From Malus domestica (lineage: Eukaryota; Streptophyta; Magnoliopsida; Rosales; Rosaceae), in assembly GCF_042453785.1 (NCBI RefSeq), contig NC_091675.1:6708501-6772500 (forward strand): a DNA stretch of 64,000 bases, read 5' to 3'. The translations under genes and the position numbers were made by a program. Every line of letters starts with the position of its first letter. Position 1 is the stretch's first letter. Below are positions 14,401 through 27,036 of the stretch, in pieces. The notes under the pieces are model-generated. The model saw nothing but the letters and a program-made list of their open reading frames with translations, searched no databases and was not told the DNA's origin.

Positions 14401-15882
14401 TGTGTAAGCAAACCCGATTTTAAGTAAGAATCCAACTTCTTCTTCACAGAACTGTTCCAGTGATTTTTTATAGAATTGTCTGTCCTGTTGACCATGCAAG
14501 TATAGATATATCACAATTGTTGCCAGTGCACCAGAGTAAAAGGACATACAGTAGTAGCAATGGAAAACATTCAGTTTTTTTTAAATGTACATAGAAATAA
14601 CAGAGACTCTTTGCCTCTAAATAATGTATGGGCATACCTTCCAGGCAAGAACTTCGTTAGCTCTGCCCATTTGTTCCCATACATTTGATGAGCACGTATC
14701 AGAGCCAACTCCTCTTCCTGTGTCCATGCCTCTTTGTTTATGCCAGGATTAAGATGATTATGCCACCTAAAAGTAGTTCCAACATGGTCAGAAAAAGAAA
14801 CAAATACTAGATCAGGATTGAAGAGTAACAGGATTGTATCAATGAAATCATCCACAAGAAATTCTGTTATCATACCTTTCCCGACACTGCTTACCAATAC
14901 GTCCAGGTAAATGCTGTGCAATAGTGGACCACTTTTTTGGACCATATTTTTTCACCAACTCAATAATAACTTCATCCTCCTAATCAATTTTGCAGAAACA
15001 ACTAGTAAGAAAACATTGCATGTAAAAAAGAGAAATATGAGTTGATCCGACAAAAAATCTTAACAAACAAATGAGGCGACAGAACAAACACAAGAATAAG
15101 ATGCAAGTAGTGCGATACCTCTTTAGACCATGGACCTTTGACCAGTTCGGGATTCAAGACTTTCTGCCATCTATGTAGGCATTGCACATCAGTCCGATCC
15201 TTGAAACACTCCGCTACAAATAGCCAAGATTCCAATTAAAAAATGAACAGAACATAGATAAATAATAAGTAGCATCAACTGAAATAAAAATCTTTGGTCA
15301 ATTCAAATAATTGGGGGGGGGGGGGGGAAGGAGAGAGAGAACAGGGCTAAACTTTAGTGAAAACAATCTATCATGACATGCTAATAGAGATGGACACATT
15401 AGTAACACAATAATACCTATTTTTTTCCAATTCTTTCCTTTAAAACGCTGAACAGCCCTCCGCAAGATCTCATCCTGAATGGACAGAGAATATATTATTG
15501 TGCGCCACATATTCCATAAAGAAAGAGGGATAACGAATGAATGACAAATATGCATGTAACTAGGAGAATGTATTAAACAAAAACACAGTAATTTGAGATT
15601 TAAATATCAATGATGTATCAAATAAAGCAGCTAAAGCAATTTAAAAATTCGCTCGGTGAAATTCTGACTGCCAAGGTGTTAATACGCAACAAGCCATAAA
15701 CTTATGCATCTTTTTGACAGCATGTTATTTTAAAAGAAAATTTACCTCTTCAGGTGTCCATTGTCCTTTCGTAGAACGCCTTGTAGGCCCACTAGTCCTC
15801 CTACAAAAGAGTTATATATATCAGACCAAAACTGAGTCGTATAACTAATTCTCTGTCAAGGAGAATTTTACCATACTAAACC

Positions 15883-15923
<41 letters not shown>

Positions 15924-16288
15924 CTATAACATAGAAGGTCGAAAATTTAACAATGCACACATGCACTCACACACGACACCCTTGTAATTGCTGACCAATG
16001 AACATATGCACTTTAGTTTAACAGTTTTTACAAAACACTGAATACATCCTTGTGGTACATGATTCTTCTTTAATTTCACTGAAAACGATCAAGTAGGTTG
16101 ACAGGAATAAACAAGAAGTAAAACAATTTTAAATGAAGCAAATTGTCAAAGGAATATGGACAACTGGTAATGACATCAACAAAACAATGAATAGTCTTCA
16201 AACAGAATTACCCATGGAGAGCTCGAACTTTCTGAATGCTGTCACCGAGCCCTTCCGAAGGAGTAGAATTTGTTCTTTCACCTTCCAT
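11441..16288 (-). CDS. MYB3R: R1R2R3-MYB transcription factor (MYB3R-1/MYB3R-4 type)
   Basis: Eleven coding exons (5' to 3'): 16288-16212, 15800-15746, 15474-15417, 15213-15119, 14979-14876, 14766-14638, 14484-12684, 12574-12255, 12121-12007, 11917-11681, 11572-11441; 1040 aa. Three MYB repeats span about residues 37-191. R1 contains KGQWTPEEDEILRRAV, R2 KGPWSKEEDEVIIELV and R3 KEAWTQEEELALIRAH, each with spaced tryptophans. The long exon 7 encodes the central region, including SILKKRHRDLLSPLSPLS. The conserved C-terminal block FGGTPFKRSIESPSAWKSPW then DIGFFMSPGERSYDAIGLMK is typical of activator-type plant MYB3Rs. These bind MSA elements and drive G2/M genes such as cyclin B in the nucleus. 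SP/TP sites abound, fitting CDK control. A non-coding first exon probably lies near 16953-17100. Length is close to MYB3R-4; the exact paralogue is unsettled. Confidence 0.95.
15889..15920. repeat. (GA)n microsatellite in a MYB3R intron
   Basis: A GA dinucleotide run in the intron between the first and second coding exons of the MYB3R gene. A separate homopolymer G run (about 15313-15327) lies in the intron between coding exons 3 and 4. Confidence 0.85.
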
Positions 16289-17091
16289 AGTTAAACAACA
16301 CACAAGTCAAGCTGCATACCCGGATTCCTACTCGACGATTCTCTCTAGTATTTGGACTCCAAATCATGATAATCACGCTAAGCAATGGTGGGGCCGAACT
16401 TGTTGCACAGAAGACCCACAAACTGCAAAAACACAAGAAAGTTAAAGAGACATTAAGCTCAAAAATCGATGGTAGAAACTCATCAAGAAATGAAACCCCC
16501 ATATGGAGAACTAATAAACTACAAATTAAGAATTGATAATCTAAGCTCAATTGTGAATTGATTCAGCCAAAGCTTAGTAATTCAAATATAAAATCAAAGT
16601 TGGCACACAAAAAAACAAAATTCAACAAATTGTATCCGCTACAACTTCAACAGCCAGTCCTTGGTTTCAAACTGAAGAATGGGATTGAGTAGATTTGTAA
16701 ACTGATTGTATCAAACTCAAGTTTAACTGAAAATCAATGAGAACTGTATCAAAAACCAGCAGATTAAGCCCTCAGACACGAATAAATTATCCAAGAATTC
16801 AAATTCAAATAAACCCAACTCGCAGAGAACTTAAAATCCGAGCCAGAAAAAGATTCAATTAAATCGATTCAATAAAAAAAAAAAAAAAATGGGATCAATA
16901 CAAAAAAGAAAATTCAAATTCAATCAAGTGAAAACCCTAAATCACTGACCGAACAGAGCTTGGAAGAGCGAAGAGCAGAGATTCCACGGAGAGAGAAAGT
17001 CGACGACGCGATCGCAAAAGAGCACATTTGAAGATCGAAAGCGAAGAAATGGAAAATTTGAAAAGAGATCTGCTCACACACAGTAGGGAGG

Positions 17092-17120
17092 AGGAGAGAG
17101 AGAGAGAGAGAGAGAGAGAG
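17092..17120. promoter_or_regulatory. GA/CT repeat at the MYB3R 5' end
   Basis: A (GA)n run on the plus strand, read as (CT)n on the gene's own strand, lies at the upstream edge of the likely untranslated first exon. CT-rich tracts of this kind are common near plant transcription starts and 5' leaders. AACGG cores (the MSA core recognised by MYB3R) occur nearby at 17135, 17223 and 17303. Confidence 0.5.
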
Positions 17121-17386
17121 GAGTGAGATAGTGAAACGGTCCGGATCTCTATTCAAAAATAAAGGGGCGGACTGTGGGAGTTTCAAACCTGGAGTTGAAG
17201 GTCAAGCAGGTTTGAAATAACCAACGGTGGATATTTTGCCACGTATGAATTGATGCCGGCCCTACCAAGACCTGCCTTACCACCTAATTTTTTTTAAATT
17301 TCAACGGGACAAATAAATTTTCTCCTCCCCTTTTACTTTTGTTTTCCCTTTTTCTTTTTCGGCCAATATTACGATTTTGAGATTTT

Positions 17387-17652
17387 TTTTTTTTTTTAAA
17401 GAGAGACAACTTGTGGCAAATCACGGTTATTCACTTATTTCGAGAGCCAGAAAGACGTACAGAGGTATTTCAGTCTCCCCTAACCAAAAATTTCGCTTCC
17501 ACACCAGCAGCGGGTTTTGAGGGTTAGGAAGACTCAGACCACAAGTCTAGCTTCCATACCAGCAGCAGGTTTCGAACACGAGACTTTAGTTTTCAGTTTT
17601 AAAAAAATCCCGTAATCCGTTTTTTATCACTAGACCACCAGCTCGTGGTTAG
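17387..17652 (-). mobile_element. tRNA-derived SINE with an internal duplication
   Basis: Read on the minus strand it starts near CCACGAGCTGGTGGTCTAGTG (A-box-like) and carries GTGTTCGAAACCTGC (B-box-like). It ends in a poly(A) tail, seen as poly(T) at 17382-17397 on the plus strand. The target duplication GATTTTGAGATTTT / GATTTTAAGATTTT (17373-17386, 17653-17666) has one mismatch. A GCTGGTRTGGAAGC-containing block occurs twice inside. The same family recurs at about 49209-49409, and weaker similarity is visible near 26045-26165. Confidence 0.7.
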
Positions 17653-17666
17653 GATTTTAAGATTTT

Positions 17667-18593
17667 AATTTCAATAAAAACGAAAAGATTCTAATATCAA
17701 TCCACTAACTATTGTCCATCCGTCGACCAATCCTGGCACTTTTGAGTTTTTTATTTTATTTTATATTTTATAAATAAATAAAAATCATATCAAATGTTAA
17801 ATTTGAATAAATAATAATAAACTTAATACTTTTGTGAGCTGAAAACACAAAATTGGATATAAAAAGAGTGATGAGAGCAACATTTTTGAAATTTAGAGTA
17901 CACAATATTATTTTTAAAGTGTCGGCAACAGCTCAAACGATAATCTATATATGTATAGAGGGATGGTTATGGAAAAAAATAATACTTATGACCTTAAAAA
18001 AGGTTAATTAGGAAGAGAAAATAGGGAGATTTTAAACCAGGAGTGATTAGTTTGGTCAAATATCTTTATTACGATGAAATGGATATTGCAATTTGCAAAT
18101 GTCCGTTTCATTAATTCAAATACTCAAAGACTCCTGTTACATTATTAAATGATCATTTTAAAAAGTCACCACCTACCAAACTGAGATTACAAAAAATAAA
18201 AATTCCAATAATTCGTTTGATAATACTTTTAAACTGGTTTAAACTGGTTGAAAGTGTTTGTTGTGAAAATATTTTTAAAATCAATCAATAATGAAAATGC
18301 TAGTGAACCCTGAAAAAGAGTGCCAACTTTCACGATTTTTTGAGAATTTAAACGCTTCAGTAAAGCTAGCAAAATCTTCAAACATAGGTAAAGAGAAATA
18401 AGATAAAATTAGGAAAACAACCTTTAAATTATATAATTCGAGTTACACGGACAAGTACCAGAACTAGATTAATGTTCGAAGATGCAAAAAATACCATGCT
18501 TTTTATAGCTAATAGAGACCGGGCTCTATCGAAAAGCAATTGTGCTACTATTAATCTCTATAAGGTATTGCACAAAATTTATCCGAAAGAGGA
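17667..18593. other. intergenic, nothing recognised
   Basis: AT-rich sequence between the MYB3R upstream region and the 3' end of the La gene. The last hundred bases or so before 18594 are probably the La 3' UTR. I see no gene or repeat with defined ends. Confidence 0.5.
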
Positions 18594-21337
18594 TCAAAAT
18601 CTGCGGACTTTATTCGGGCGACCCCCGGAATTATCATTGTCTCTTGAGCGGCCTTTCCACCCACCCCTATGGTGCTTGCCTCCCCTGCTAAACATAAATC
18701 GAAAAATAAGATATGGGAATTGCAGATTAAATCCGGTGAAAGCAACAACAGCAATTGGGCGATGGGGATGCAAAGAACTACACTAACCTTCCTCCGCGGT
18801 GGTTCTTACTATCGCGGAACTTTTCTTGGTTGCCACGGAAGAGGTTCCAGTACTCCTTTTCAGCCTCACCTGAAAGAATAGCATGTAAAACAGCATTCAA
18901 TACAAGAGAATAGAAAACTAGTATTCATGACACATCAGGCTCCAGGATGAAAAACTACAAATGAAATAAAGATGACAGTTGCTGCCTACCGCTGACTGGT
19001 TCCAAAGTAGCGATGAAATTCTTCACAGCCAGACCTCCTTGCTCGGTCAAGACTGCAGCCGCACGTGCTTTCTGAGCTGCTTCAGGTTCTTCAAACCGAA
19101 TGTATCCTGATTCTTCTCCGATCTTGAAATCAATGTACTTTACATGACAGAAACGAGTGTGAAAATGTCAAAACAAATTAACCACAATACACTCAACCAT
19201 GACGAATGCAAAGAATCTACCTACAAATTCTTAAGAGTACCGAATTAATGACGCACGGGAAACATAAATTCAAGCAAAAAAGTAAAAGAGAATAATAGTG
19301 ATACCTTTACGGTGCCAAACTTTTCAAAGACAGCCTTCAAATCCTCACGCAAAACAACATCCATGTTGTCTTTGTATGCAGCAGCATTCAATCTTTCTTC
19401 CTTCTCTCCACCCTTTGGAACAGAACCTTCAGAAGGCTTTTCCCCATCTCCAGCTTCCTTCACTTCATCCAAACTATTCTTCTCATCAGAATTTACATTA
19501 TCCTTAACATCTTCTCCAGAAACTTCTACATCTTCATTCGCCCCGTTAACATCTTCTGACACTTTCTTTTCTGTTTCTTCAGTACTACCATTTGTACCAT
19601 CATTGGCATTGTCAGGCATACTACTAACCACTGCAGGACCTTTACCAGACAAGCTCTTTAACGTGAATGCAACAATTAAACCCTTGGGGTAGCTGTAACA
19701 TCATAAGATAAGTTAATCAGGCTAAACACCCAAAAGAGAAAGAAGCTGGAAACCAAATAGTGTATCCACTTACTCAGCCTCTGCTTTCGTGTTATTCTTG
19801 CCCTTTGTATTTGTAACAGGTCGAGCCTCATATTCCTTTACCTCTCTTTCTCTATCGGTATCAAAATCCTTCCTAAATCACACAATCTCTATTAGAACAT
19901 GCAGATATACAAACAAGGACTTGCAAGAACAAAAATTACAGAATCAAAACAAAAAACGATTTATTTGTTAAGCTGCATTTAATATCAAACAAAAACAAGT
20001 TGACAGGGGAGAAATTTTAGTCATAAAAGAACCAGAATTTTTTTATTTCAATTACAGGTCAATGCCTTTTTGTATTGTCATAAACTCATTAAATAAAATC
20101 GCAAAAAACAAATTTACTGTATGACAGCGGTATGTAACAAGTGAAACTTACTTCGGCTTCAATTCTAACTTAACACCTGCGGATTCCAAAGGTTGCTCCA
20201 AAATCTTATTGGCTTCTTCCTCAGTTGAAAACTCAACCAAAGCAGTGCCACATAGTAGCTTTTTGTCAGCAACATGACGAGGCAGCCTCACGCTGTTAAC
20301 CTGAAACAATTGAGAACAAATTCATACACTTGCAACATTAAATTGAAGGCACAAATATTTTTACAAAATACTGAAATTTCACTCCACAATGGACTTTTTG
20401 CGGCAGACTAATACTGACATGGTTTAAAATTTATAACCACACTTAGCTATACAACCTATGTAGAGTAAGTCCAAACATGTATCAAATACGAAAAAGATAG
20501 AAAGCAACAGCGAATCCAATGCCACTTAATGATGGTGCAGCAACCAATACCTTGGCAAATTGTCTAAAAAAAGTTTCGACATCTTCAAGCTTCACATCAA
20601 ACGCAAATGGCGAAGCAGCTATTGTTCTGTTGTCTACCTGCTCTATCACCTCCTCCGGCTTCAGCATTTCATTAGCCCTACCAACCTTTGTCCCTAAAAC
20701 ACATACATACGATCTATTAGGCATCGAACAGAAACAAATTTTGTTAATTAAAAGCAGCATTTTAGTAATAAAAAAAGTCTTCTACTTGCGTTCTAGTGAT
20801 TAAGAACGGTGAGCTCACCGTCTTCCGAAAGCTTTAGAGTGGCAGATTGTCGAAGCGTTTCGGCAACGGCCTTTACGCTAGCTTCGGGGACAGTATCGGG
20901 CTTCACATCCCCCAAATTGAGATGATTTCTCATCCGTGTAAACGAGCATATCAGAGCCAGGCTTACCACTAACGGTCAAAGTCAAGGCCAACTCAAAACC
21001 CAGAAATCCAAACCCTAAAAAAATTGATTACAAAATAAAAAATAAAAAAAATTAATTACACTTGAAAAACTCGGAAATTTGATGAAGTAAGGATACGTCC
21101 ATCTTCGCTTTCGCTAATCGTTTTACTGAGAAAATCGTCCCTCGGAAGATTGCTGTCGCTGAAGTAAAACTCGACCTGCAAAAGAATAAATAAAATCGAG
21201 CTTTTTAGGGGGGAAATTAATTTTAATCAGAAATTTGATAAATTCGAATAAAATGATCAAAATTTAGGAGCGTTTGAATATCGAACCTGGCGCAGCACTT
21301 TCTTCGAGGTTTCTTCGTCCAAAGAAGGCGTCGCCAT
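18594..21337 (-). CDS. LA1: La RNA-binding protein
   Basis: Ten exons (5' to 3'): 21337-21287, 21175-21097, 20968-20819, 20693-20551, 20300-20152, 19872-19774, 19692-19305, 19137-18990, 18869-18788, 18684-18594; 459 aa, all GT-AG. The N-terminal La motif covers about residues 10-95 (VEFYFSDSNLPRDDFL, DGLVSLALICSFTRM). RRM1 is about 115-195 (SPFAFDVKLEDVETFFRQFA, KKLLCGTALVEF). An acidic linker follows, then the atypical second RRM at about 325-405 (LKAVFEKFGTVKYIDFKIGE). The basic Gly/Arg-rich tail ends NKVRRF. La proteins bind the 3' UUU-OH of pol III transcripts, protect and fold them, and can aid IRES translation in the nucleus. The length is close to AtLa1. A (GA)n tract precedes the start codon. 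Confidence 0.95.
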
Positions 21338-21342
21338 TGTTG

Positions 21343-21368
21343 TGGAGAGAGAGAGAGAGAGAGAGAGA
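21343..21368. promoter_or_regulatory. GA/CT repeat in the La 5' leader
   Basis: A GA run (CT on the gene strand) ends a few bases before the La start codon, with further interrupted GAGCGAGA repeats to about 21430. It probably belongs to the 5' UTR. Confidence 0.5.
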
Positions 21369-21439
21369 CTGCTTACGAACAGCGAGAGCGATGAGAGGAA
21401 AGGTAGAGCGAGAGAGCGAGAGAGCGAGGAAGGGGAGAG

Positions 21440-22883
21440 TGGTTCTAGGGTTTTGGAGGGGGATATTTCTAACGTTGTTCGGGCTTTTTCTGTTCGCTTT
21501 TCGGTTTTAGTAGTTTTTAATAGTGGGCCGGGTTTTATGCCACGTAAGTGGTGGCTGATGAATGTTGGGACCCACGGACTTTAAGCAAAACTTGGAAATA
21601 GTAAAGTTTGCGAGAGAAAGATTTTAGATTATTTTTTTCATAAATTACATGACGTTGGAGGTTGATGATTAGAATCTTCTTTTTATAATTTAAAGAAATA
21701 GTATAATCATCAACTATCATATTATTTAGTCTATAAAAAATGGCTTAAAATTTGATATCTTTAATATTACTCTAATATTTTTTGTCTTTTATCTATAAAA
21801 TTTACTTTTACATTTTTATTTTATCATTTTCTTCTACATAAAGTATTGCACTATAAAAAATTTATAAAAATGTGAAATCCAATTTGCCTACTCAGGATGG
21901 CCAATGTTGCCTACTTTGGGGAGTAGGCAAAGTTTGCCTACTCAGCTGACCAGTCAATTAAAGCTTGATTTTGTCTATGTAGATTATCAAAATAAATTTG
22001 GCTGATCATTTGCCTACTCCATTGGATGCTCTAATCGCCTGTTGCACTGCAATTGAACTTAGAGTTTGCTCCGATTCAATGCTTCATGATCACACGTGAG
22101 GTGAAAAAGGTCATGGTATATGTTGGCGTATCCTCGTATTTAACTTTCCAATATTAAAATATTTTTGAATCTAAGAAACAAGCGGCTGTGGACGAAACGA
22201 AAGCGAGAATGTTGATTTGAGTAGAGCAAAAATTTGGTGGGAGTTTCTACTTATTAGTTAGAGGTTTTTCCAATAAAAAATGGTGAACACATTTTGCATT
22301 TGCGTATTTTATTTTTTGCTCAAAAGTTTATAGTCAGTTATTTGAATGATGCATCGCCACCACGATAGTTTAGATTGTCACACATGGAGCTTACTAAGCA
22401 AGTAATTATCCATCTCTGGGAAAAGAACATGAAATTCTTTTTCCTTTTCGCATGGACCAAAAGAAAGAGCAACCTATCCATTTCCCGTCCCCTCCTTTTC
22501 AAAATGTACACCTACATCGCATAATCTCCATATACATACACACATATATATGATTTTAGTAAATCATTCAGAAATAGGCAAATATAAATTAAGGGTTTTA
22601 AAATGTTGCAAATATTTTTGCAAATAAATCATTCATCATCATCCTCAATGAAGTTTGATTTTTGTGCATCACCATGACAAGAAAGAGATATCCACGAACC
22701 AACCCTCACCCATTCACCCATTTTCTTTCCTCCCTCCATTTGTTGTGTTTTCTCTTTTTCTTATCGACATCAACAAAATAAAAGGTTTAGGACCAACTCA
22801 CAAACTGAATGATAAACTCTATTCTTCATGGGCAGCGGGCAGCGGGCAGCAGCGTCTCACCCAACCCATAGAGAATGATATCC
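21440..22883. other. intergenic between La and CCDC25-like genes
   Basis: No gene seen. The motif TTGCCTACTC recurs several times between 21880 and 22020 (for example 21883, 21938, 22010) and ends in ATTGGATGCTCTAAT, which looks like one end of a MITE whose other end I could not fix. Downstream is AT-rich sequence and the probable CCDC25-like 3' UTR. Confidence 0.45.
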
Positions 22884-24915
22884 TTACATGAAGTCCTCTT
22901 CCAGTTCCTGCAATGACTTGTTTGTCGATGCAATTTGTTTGTTAGATGTCATATTTTCAGAATTCATCAAACCTTTGTAGCTCCTTAGTTCCAATTGTCT
23001 CTCCTTCTCAAGCCTTTCCATCTCCTCTCGTCGTTTCTGCAGAATAGTTTCCTTAAAGTTAAATTGTTTTGTTCAACACAAGAACATCACATTTTACATT
23101 ATAATAATGCAAGATACAGCCTAGCCTAATGCAGTATCATTTGATCAAAAACAAGTTGTAGTACTATTACTAAATTAAGATTCAGTACATTAACCATTGC
23201 AGAATTCAAAACCCGGAGATGTAGTGAAGTCAATAAGTTCTAAGGTACAGCTTCACGTATAAGAGCAAAAATACATGAAGCAAATTAGAAGTTAATAAGG
23301 TGAAGAATACGCTCAGATAATCGCACACGCTACAAGCCAGGAGGAACTTACCTTGTCCCTCAGGAACTGCTTTCTCTCAGCTCTTTCGGCTGCATTAACA
23401 GCTTCTCGCTCAGCTGCAGTTACATTTTATTAGCACGTTAGTTATCACACCATTACGACATAAAAAGACAGGGGTAACATTGGAAAACCAATATCACTTA
23501 AAATATCCATATCTACGAATAATACATAAGACATACTAGGCCAGAGATATCGAAAGGAAACTGAAGTGTCAACTTTCCTCCATAAAGAGCAAACTGAGTA
23601 CTGTTTTTCAAGATTGGATTTTTAGAGCCACGTTTGTAAACAAACTAAAATAAAGCTGAGACTAAAACTTTACCTTTCAAATCAGGCTTCCTTTCTACTT
23701 TTGTCCTGTTCAATCTATTAACTACCTCATTGATCCGCTTCTCCACCCTCACAGTCCGAACCTAAATAAAGTGTCATTGTTGGACAATGATCAGTATCTC
23801 CATGCATCTTAAACCCAATGAAAATACAAACTACATAGCCTGTTACTATTCCACATAATAATGTACATAGGCTACAATATAAAGAAGCTCACATTCTTCG
23901 AATTGTAGAAACCAACTTGACCAACATCCATGGAGGCACTTTTCTTCAAATTGGACCAGGGAGTGTAAACAACATCAACATTGTTTACCTTGTTGCCTGC
24001 AATATGACACATCATTAGGACACGACAACATTGCAGTATCCTTATTGGAATGAAAATAAAAAAAGAAAAAGGCTTGGATGAAATTACAAAACGGAACCAA
24101 TTACTCTAAAATATAAGAATCTGTTTAGATAATGCCTTGGATGGAATTTGCTTTGACAAGCTGAGCGCAATCCTCCAGTAAACCTTCACTTATATCATCG
24201 ATGGTCTGTCCTTTGTGCAGCCTAACATAAACATGGGCGGAAGACATTTTGTCCACATGGAACCTGTAACGCCAAAATCCCATTACATAAAACTTCAAGC
24301 TTACATAGTACAATTTCCCTACTAATAACAAGTTCTTTTGTCCTCTGAGTTACTAACTACAAGTTCAAACAATCAAACACAGGATTAACGCATAAACACG
24401 GTCTGAACTTAACAAACAATTACTAGAAAACCGGCGAAACATGCATTCCTTAAACATTCAACATCTAAAATAAGTCATAACATGGCAGTGTCACAAAATT
24501 TCCGATTCATTCTTTCATACAAATGCACACAATCCCAATTCTGAAACAATATGAACTGATCCCGATACGGTCAGAACTAAACAAACCACATAATCCTTTC
24601 GTGTTAATTGTGGGAAAATTGAAATCCTCCCTAATCTAATCCCCATCATTGACCTAATTCTTGATTCTTGACCAGAAATTTCAAAACTTGACAAAAAATG
24701 CAATTACAAATTTTCAATCTTTCTAATGAAAAATTGGGATAAACTGCGAATTGGATTGAAAATTCGAAAAGTTGGAGACAGAGAATTGGGTGAAGGAGTT
24801 ACCAAATGTCTTCGGGGAAGCCATATTTGATGAGCTCCTCGTTCTCGAACTTGTCGAGGCCCATGAAAATGGTGAAATCGCCCACGTCCGATCGCGCTTT
24901 GAAGTAGAACACCAT
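22884..24915 (-). CDS. CCDC25-type protein (NFACT-R domain)
   Basis: Six exons (5' to 3'): 24915-24803, 24263-24136, 23996-23893, 23761-23674, 23413-23352, 23036-22884; 215 aa. The N-terminal half is an NFACT-R/DUF814 domain ([74 protein letters not shown]). A long charged coiled coil follows ([20 protein letters not shown]), then a short acidic end. The length matches eukaryotic CCDC25 (about 208 aa in human). The related NFACT-R module in NEMF/Rqc2 acts in ribosome quality control. Human CCDC25 was reported as a DNA sensor, but its plant role is unknown. Intron 2 has no GT donor: exon 2 ends CAAG and continues GCATTATC, so the frame needs a GC-AG intron. Confidence 0.93.
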
Positions 24916-25679
24916 GTTTCGCCCCTTAGAATTCGATCGCCGCAGAAGAAAGCGACAAACTTTGAGGAGGAGCTAGGGCTTCCGAGTTCCACCTTCCAGC
25001 TTTCCAATTGGAATTTTGATCACTGGAAAATCTTTTTTTTTTTTGTTTTTTTGTTTTTTTTGTTTTTCATGTTATTGGGCTTGGGTTAAGAGGGAATAGA
25101 ACCAATCCTTTTTAACTTTTTCAATTAAAAAAAAGGGAAAAAATTCTTTTTGACTTCAACCGTTCAACGTGCAATCAATATTGAGCGAGGGATTGAATAG
25201 ATCTGGCATTTTGGACCCGACCCGTTAATATGGGTCAACTAGTTAATTAGTATTTAGGAGGATGATTAACGAGTCAGGTCGTTAACGGATGAACCGTTAA
25301 CAACCTATTAAATAACAGGTCATCTTGAGTCAACTCGTTAGCATTCGTTAGTTGAGGATGTTTTAGTAATTTCAGTAAAATCTTAACAACAAAAAATAAA
25401 CTCTATGCAAAATAATAATAATAATAATAATTGTTAACAGGTGAAACGGGTCCGGTTCGGGTGACCCATTAACTTAACGGGTCTAGGATCGAATCTAGAA
25501 TTTCAAGTGTATATGAAACAATATTTTACATTAAGCAGGTTAGGAATTAGACTATATCACACAATGTATCAGCATAATATTTGATATTGAAGTCGTCATA
25601 GACAGAAGTCGAACTTAAGATATTTTGATTATAATTATGAGGGAATTGAAAGAAGTTGAAGTTTCTACTATATAATCAA

Positions 25680-25832
25680 GGGAACTTTAACGAAAAGCAC
25701 CCGGTACTGTTCACTTTAACGAAAAACCACATTTTTACACTAAAAAGTCAATCCTGGTACTATTCACTTTACCCTTTATTTTGTCCTTATCATTAAAACT
25801 CAAAGTTTTCAAGCCCTTTTCATTAGTTTTCC
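25680..25832 (+). mobile_element. short MITE, copy 2 of a three-copy family
   Basis: Begins GGGAACTTTAACGAAAAGC and ends CATTAGTTTTCC, an imperfect terminal inverted repeat. It is flanked by TATAATCAA (25671-25679) and the near-repeat TTATAATTCAA (25833-25843). Nearly identical inside to the copies at 10886 and 32996. Confidence 0.75.
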
Positions 25833-25978
25833 TTATAATTCAATTGGCAATATATGGAGTATCTCAACCACTTATAATTCACATGCAAGATCCCTTCTTT
25901 TTTCAATGTCGGATTAATACGTTCAACATGAAACATACGAAAATATGGGTTACAAGCTGCTTGAGCTACAAGACGACA

Positions 25979-26032
25979 AGTTGTATCATGCCAAATCTAG
26001 GATGAAGTTGTATCATGCCAAATCTAGGATGA
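25979..26032 (+). repeat. 27-bp tandem duplication
   Basis: A 27-base unit starting AGTTGTATCATGCCAAATCT is present twice head to tail (25979-26005, 26006-26032) without a mismatch. Probably a recent slippage or repair duplication. Confidence 0.9.
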
Positions 26033-26814
26033 TCTCAACACTACATGTCATAGGTTCGATTCCTGACATTTGTGAACCACACGATGGTGGTCATAAGGAG
26101 GCTGAAATGTCTATATGAGTCTTTCTGACCCTCGAAAAGATAAATTGTCATGGCAATCCACCAGCTGGTCCTGTTTTAAGAAGAAACATTCTAAGATGAT
26201 GGAAGATCGCCTCTCTACACCTCTATATCATGCTACCAGTAAATTAACATAACTTTCTATACTCTTTATATGTTGGTCATGTAATGGAAGATATAAAGAG
26301 ATGGGATATATTCCAGGTTCAATTCAAGAATCCCTCACAGGTTATACATCCCAACTTGCAGAATGTGACATAACAACTTGTACACCGCCAGTCGGCTACA
26401 AGGCATCTGCATTAAGAAACTGAATGAAGCAGACTTGGAGTGCAAAATTGGATTCAACCATTAATACATTAAGATAATCATGTTTGAAATTAAACTAATT
26501 TAGTTTCCTAATTAATTTGGTGGCTCAAAAGTCTGAAAATTAATTAGGCATTTTTCTTACAGTGAAAGAAAGTTGCAAAATTTAAGTGGCTTAACCTTGC
26601 AATGTCAAAAAAAGTCTAAAATACATTAAAACATAACAAATTTGTTGAATTCAACTACTAGATATGTAATAAAAAACGCAAATAAATTTAGCTGACGGAC
26701 CTAAGTCACTTTAAACGCAATCCTATCCTTAGAGTAGAATCTTAGGACGGCGGGGGGGGGGGGTGCAGTTCTTGTCACTCTGATTGGTTGCTGACAAGGA
26801 TTGAGTGTTATGAT

Positions 26815-27036
26815 ATTGGATTTGGATCCCATCCGGATCCAAATTGTGAAAATTTTGAGGATCTTCACATCTTAACCATTTATCGTGCATTATATGATCA
26901 GAAATCATTTAACTTTTTTTATTTAAAATTAAACACAAATAATACCTGACGAAAATTAACTGTACAATGTACAATGAACAACTAGAATGTGAGGATCTAA
27001 GATCCCCACAAGTGGATCCGGAGAGGATACTCTTCC
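26815..27036. repeat. MITE-like repeat with GGATCC-type ends, copy 2
   Basis: Shares the inner blocks of the repeat at 721-944 (ATCGTGCATTATATGATCAGA; TTTATTTAAAATTAAACACA; GACGAAAATTAACTGTAC) and similar GGATCC-containing ends. The ends are less well defined than in copy 1. Confidence 0.45.

Noticed and set aside
25215-25500. ACCCGTTAA-rich zone as a defined transposon
   Set aside because: Repeated GGGTC/ACCCGTTAA motifs in both orientations suggest an old hAT-like element, but neither ends nor target duplication can be fixed.
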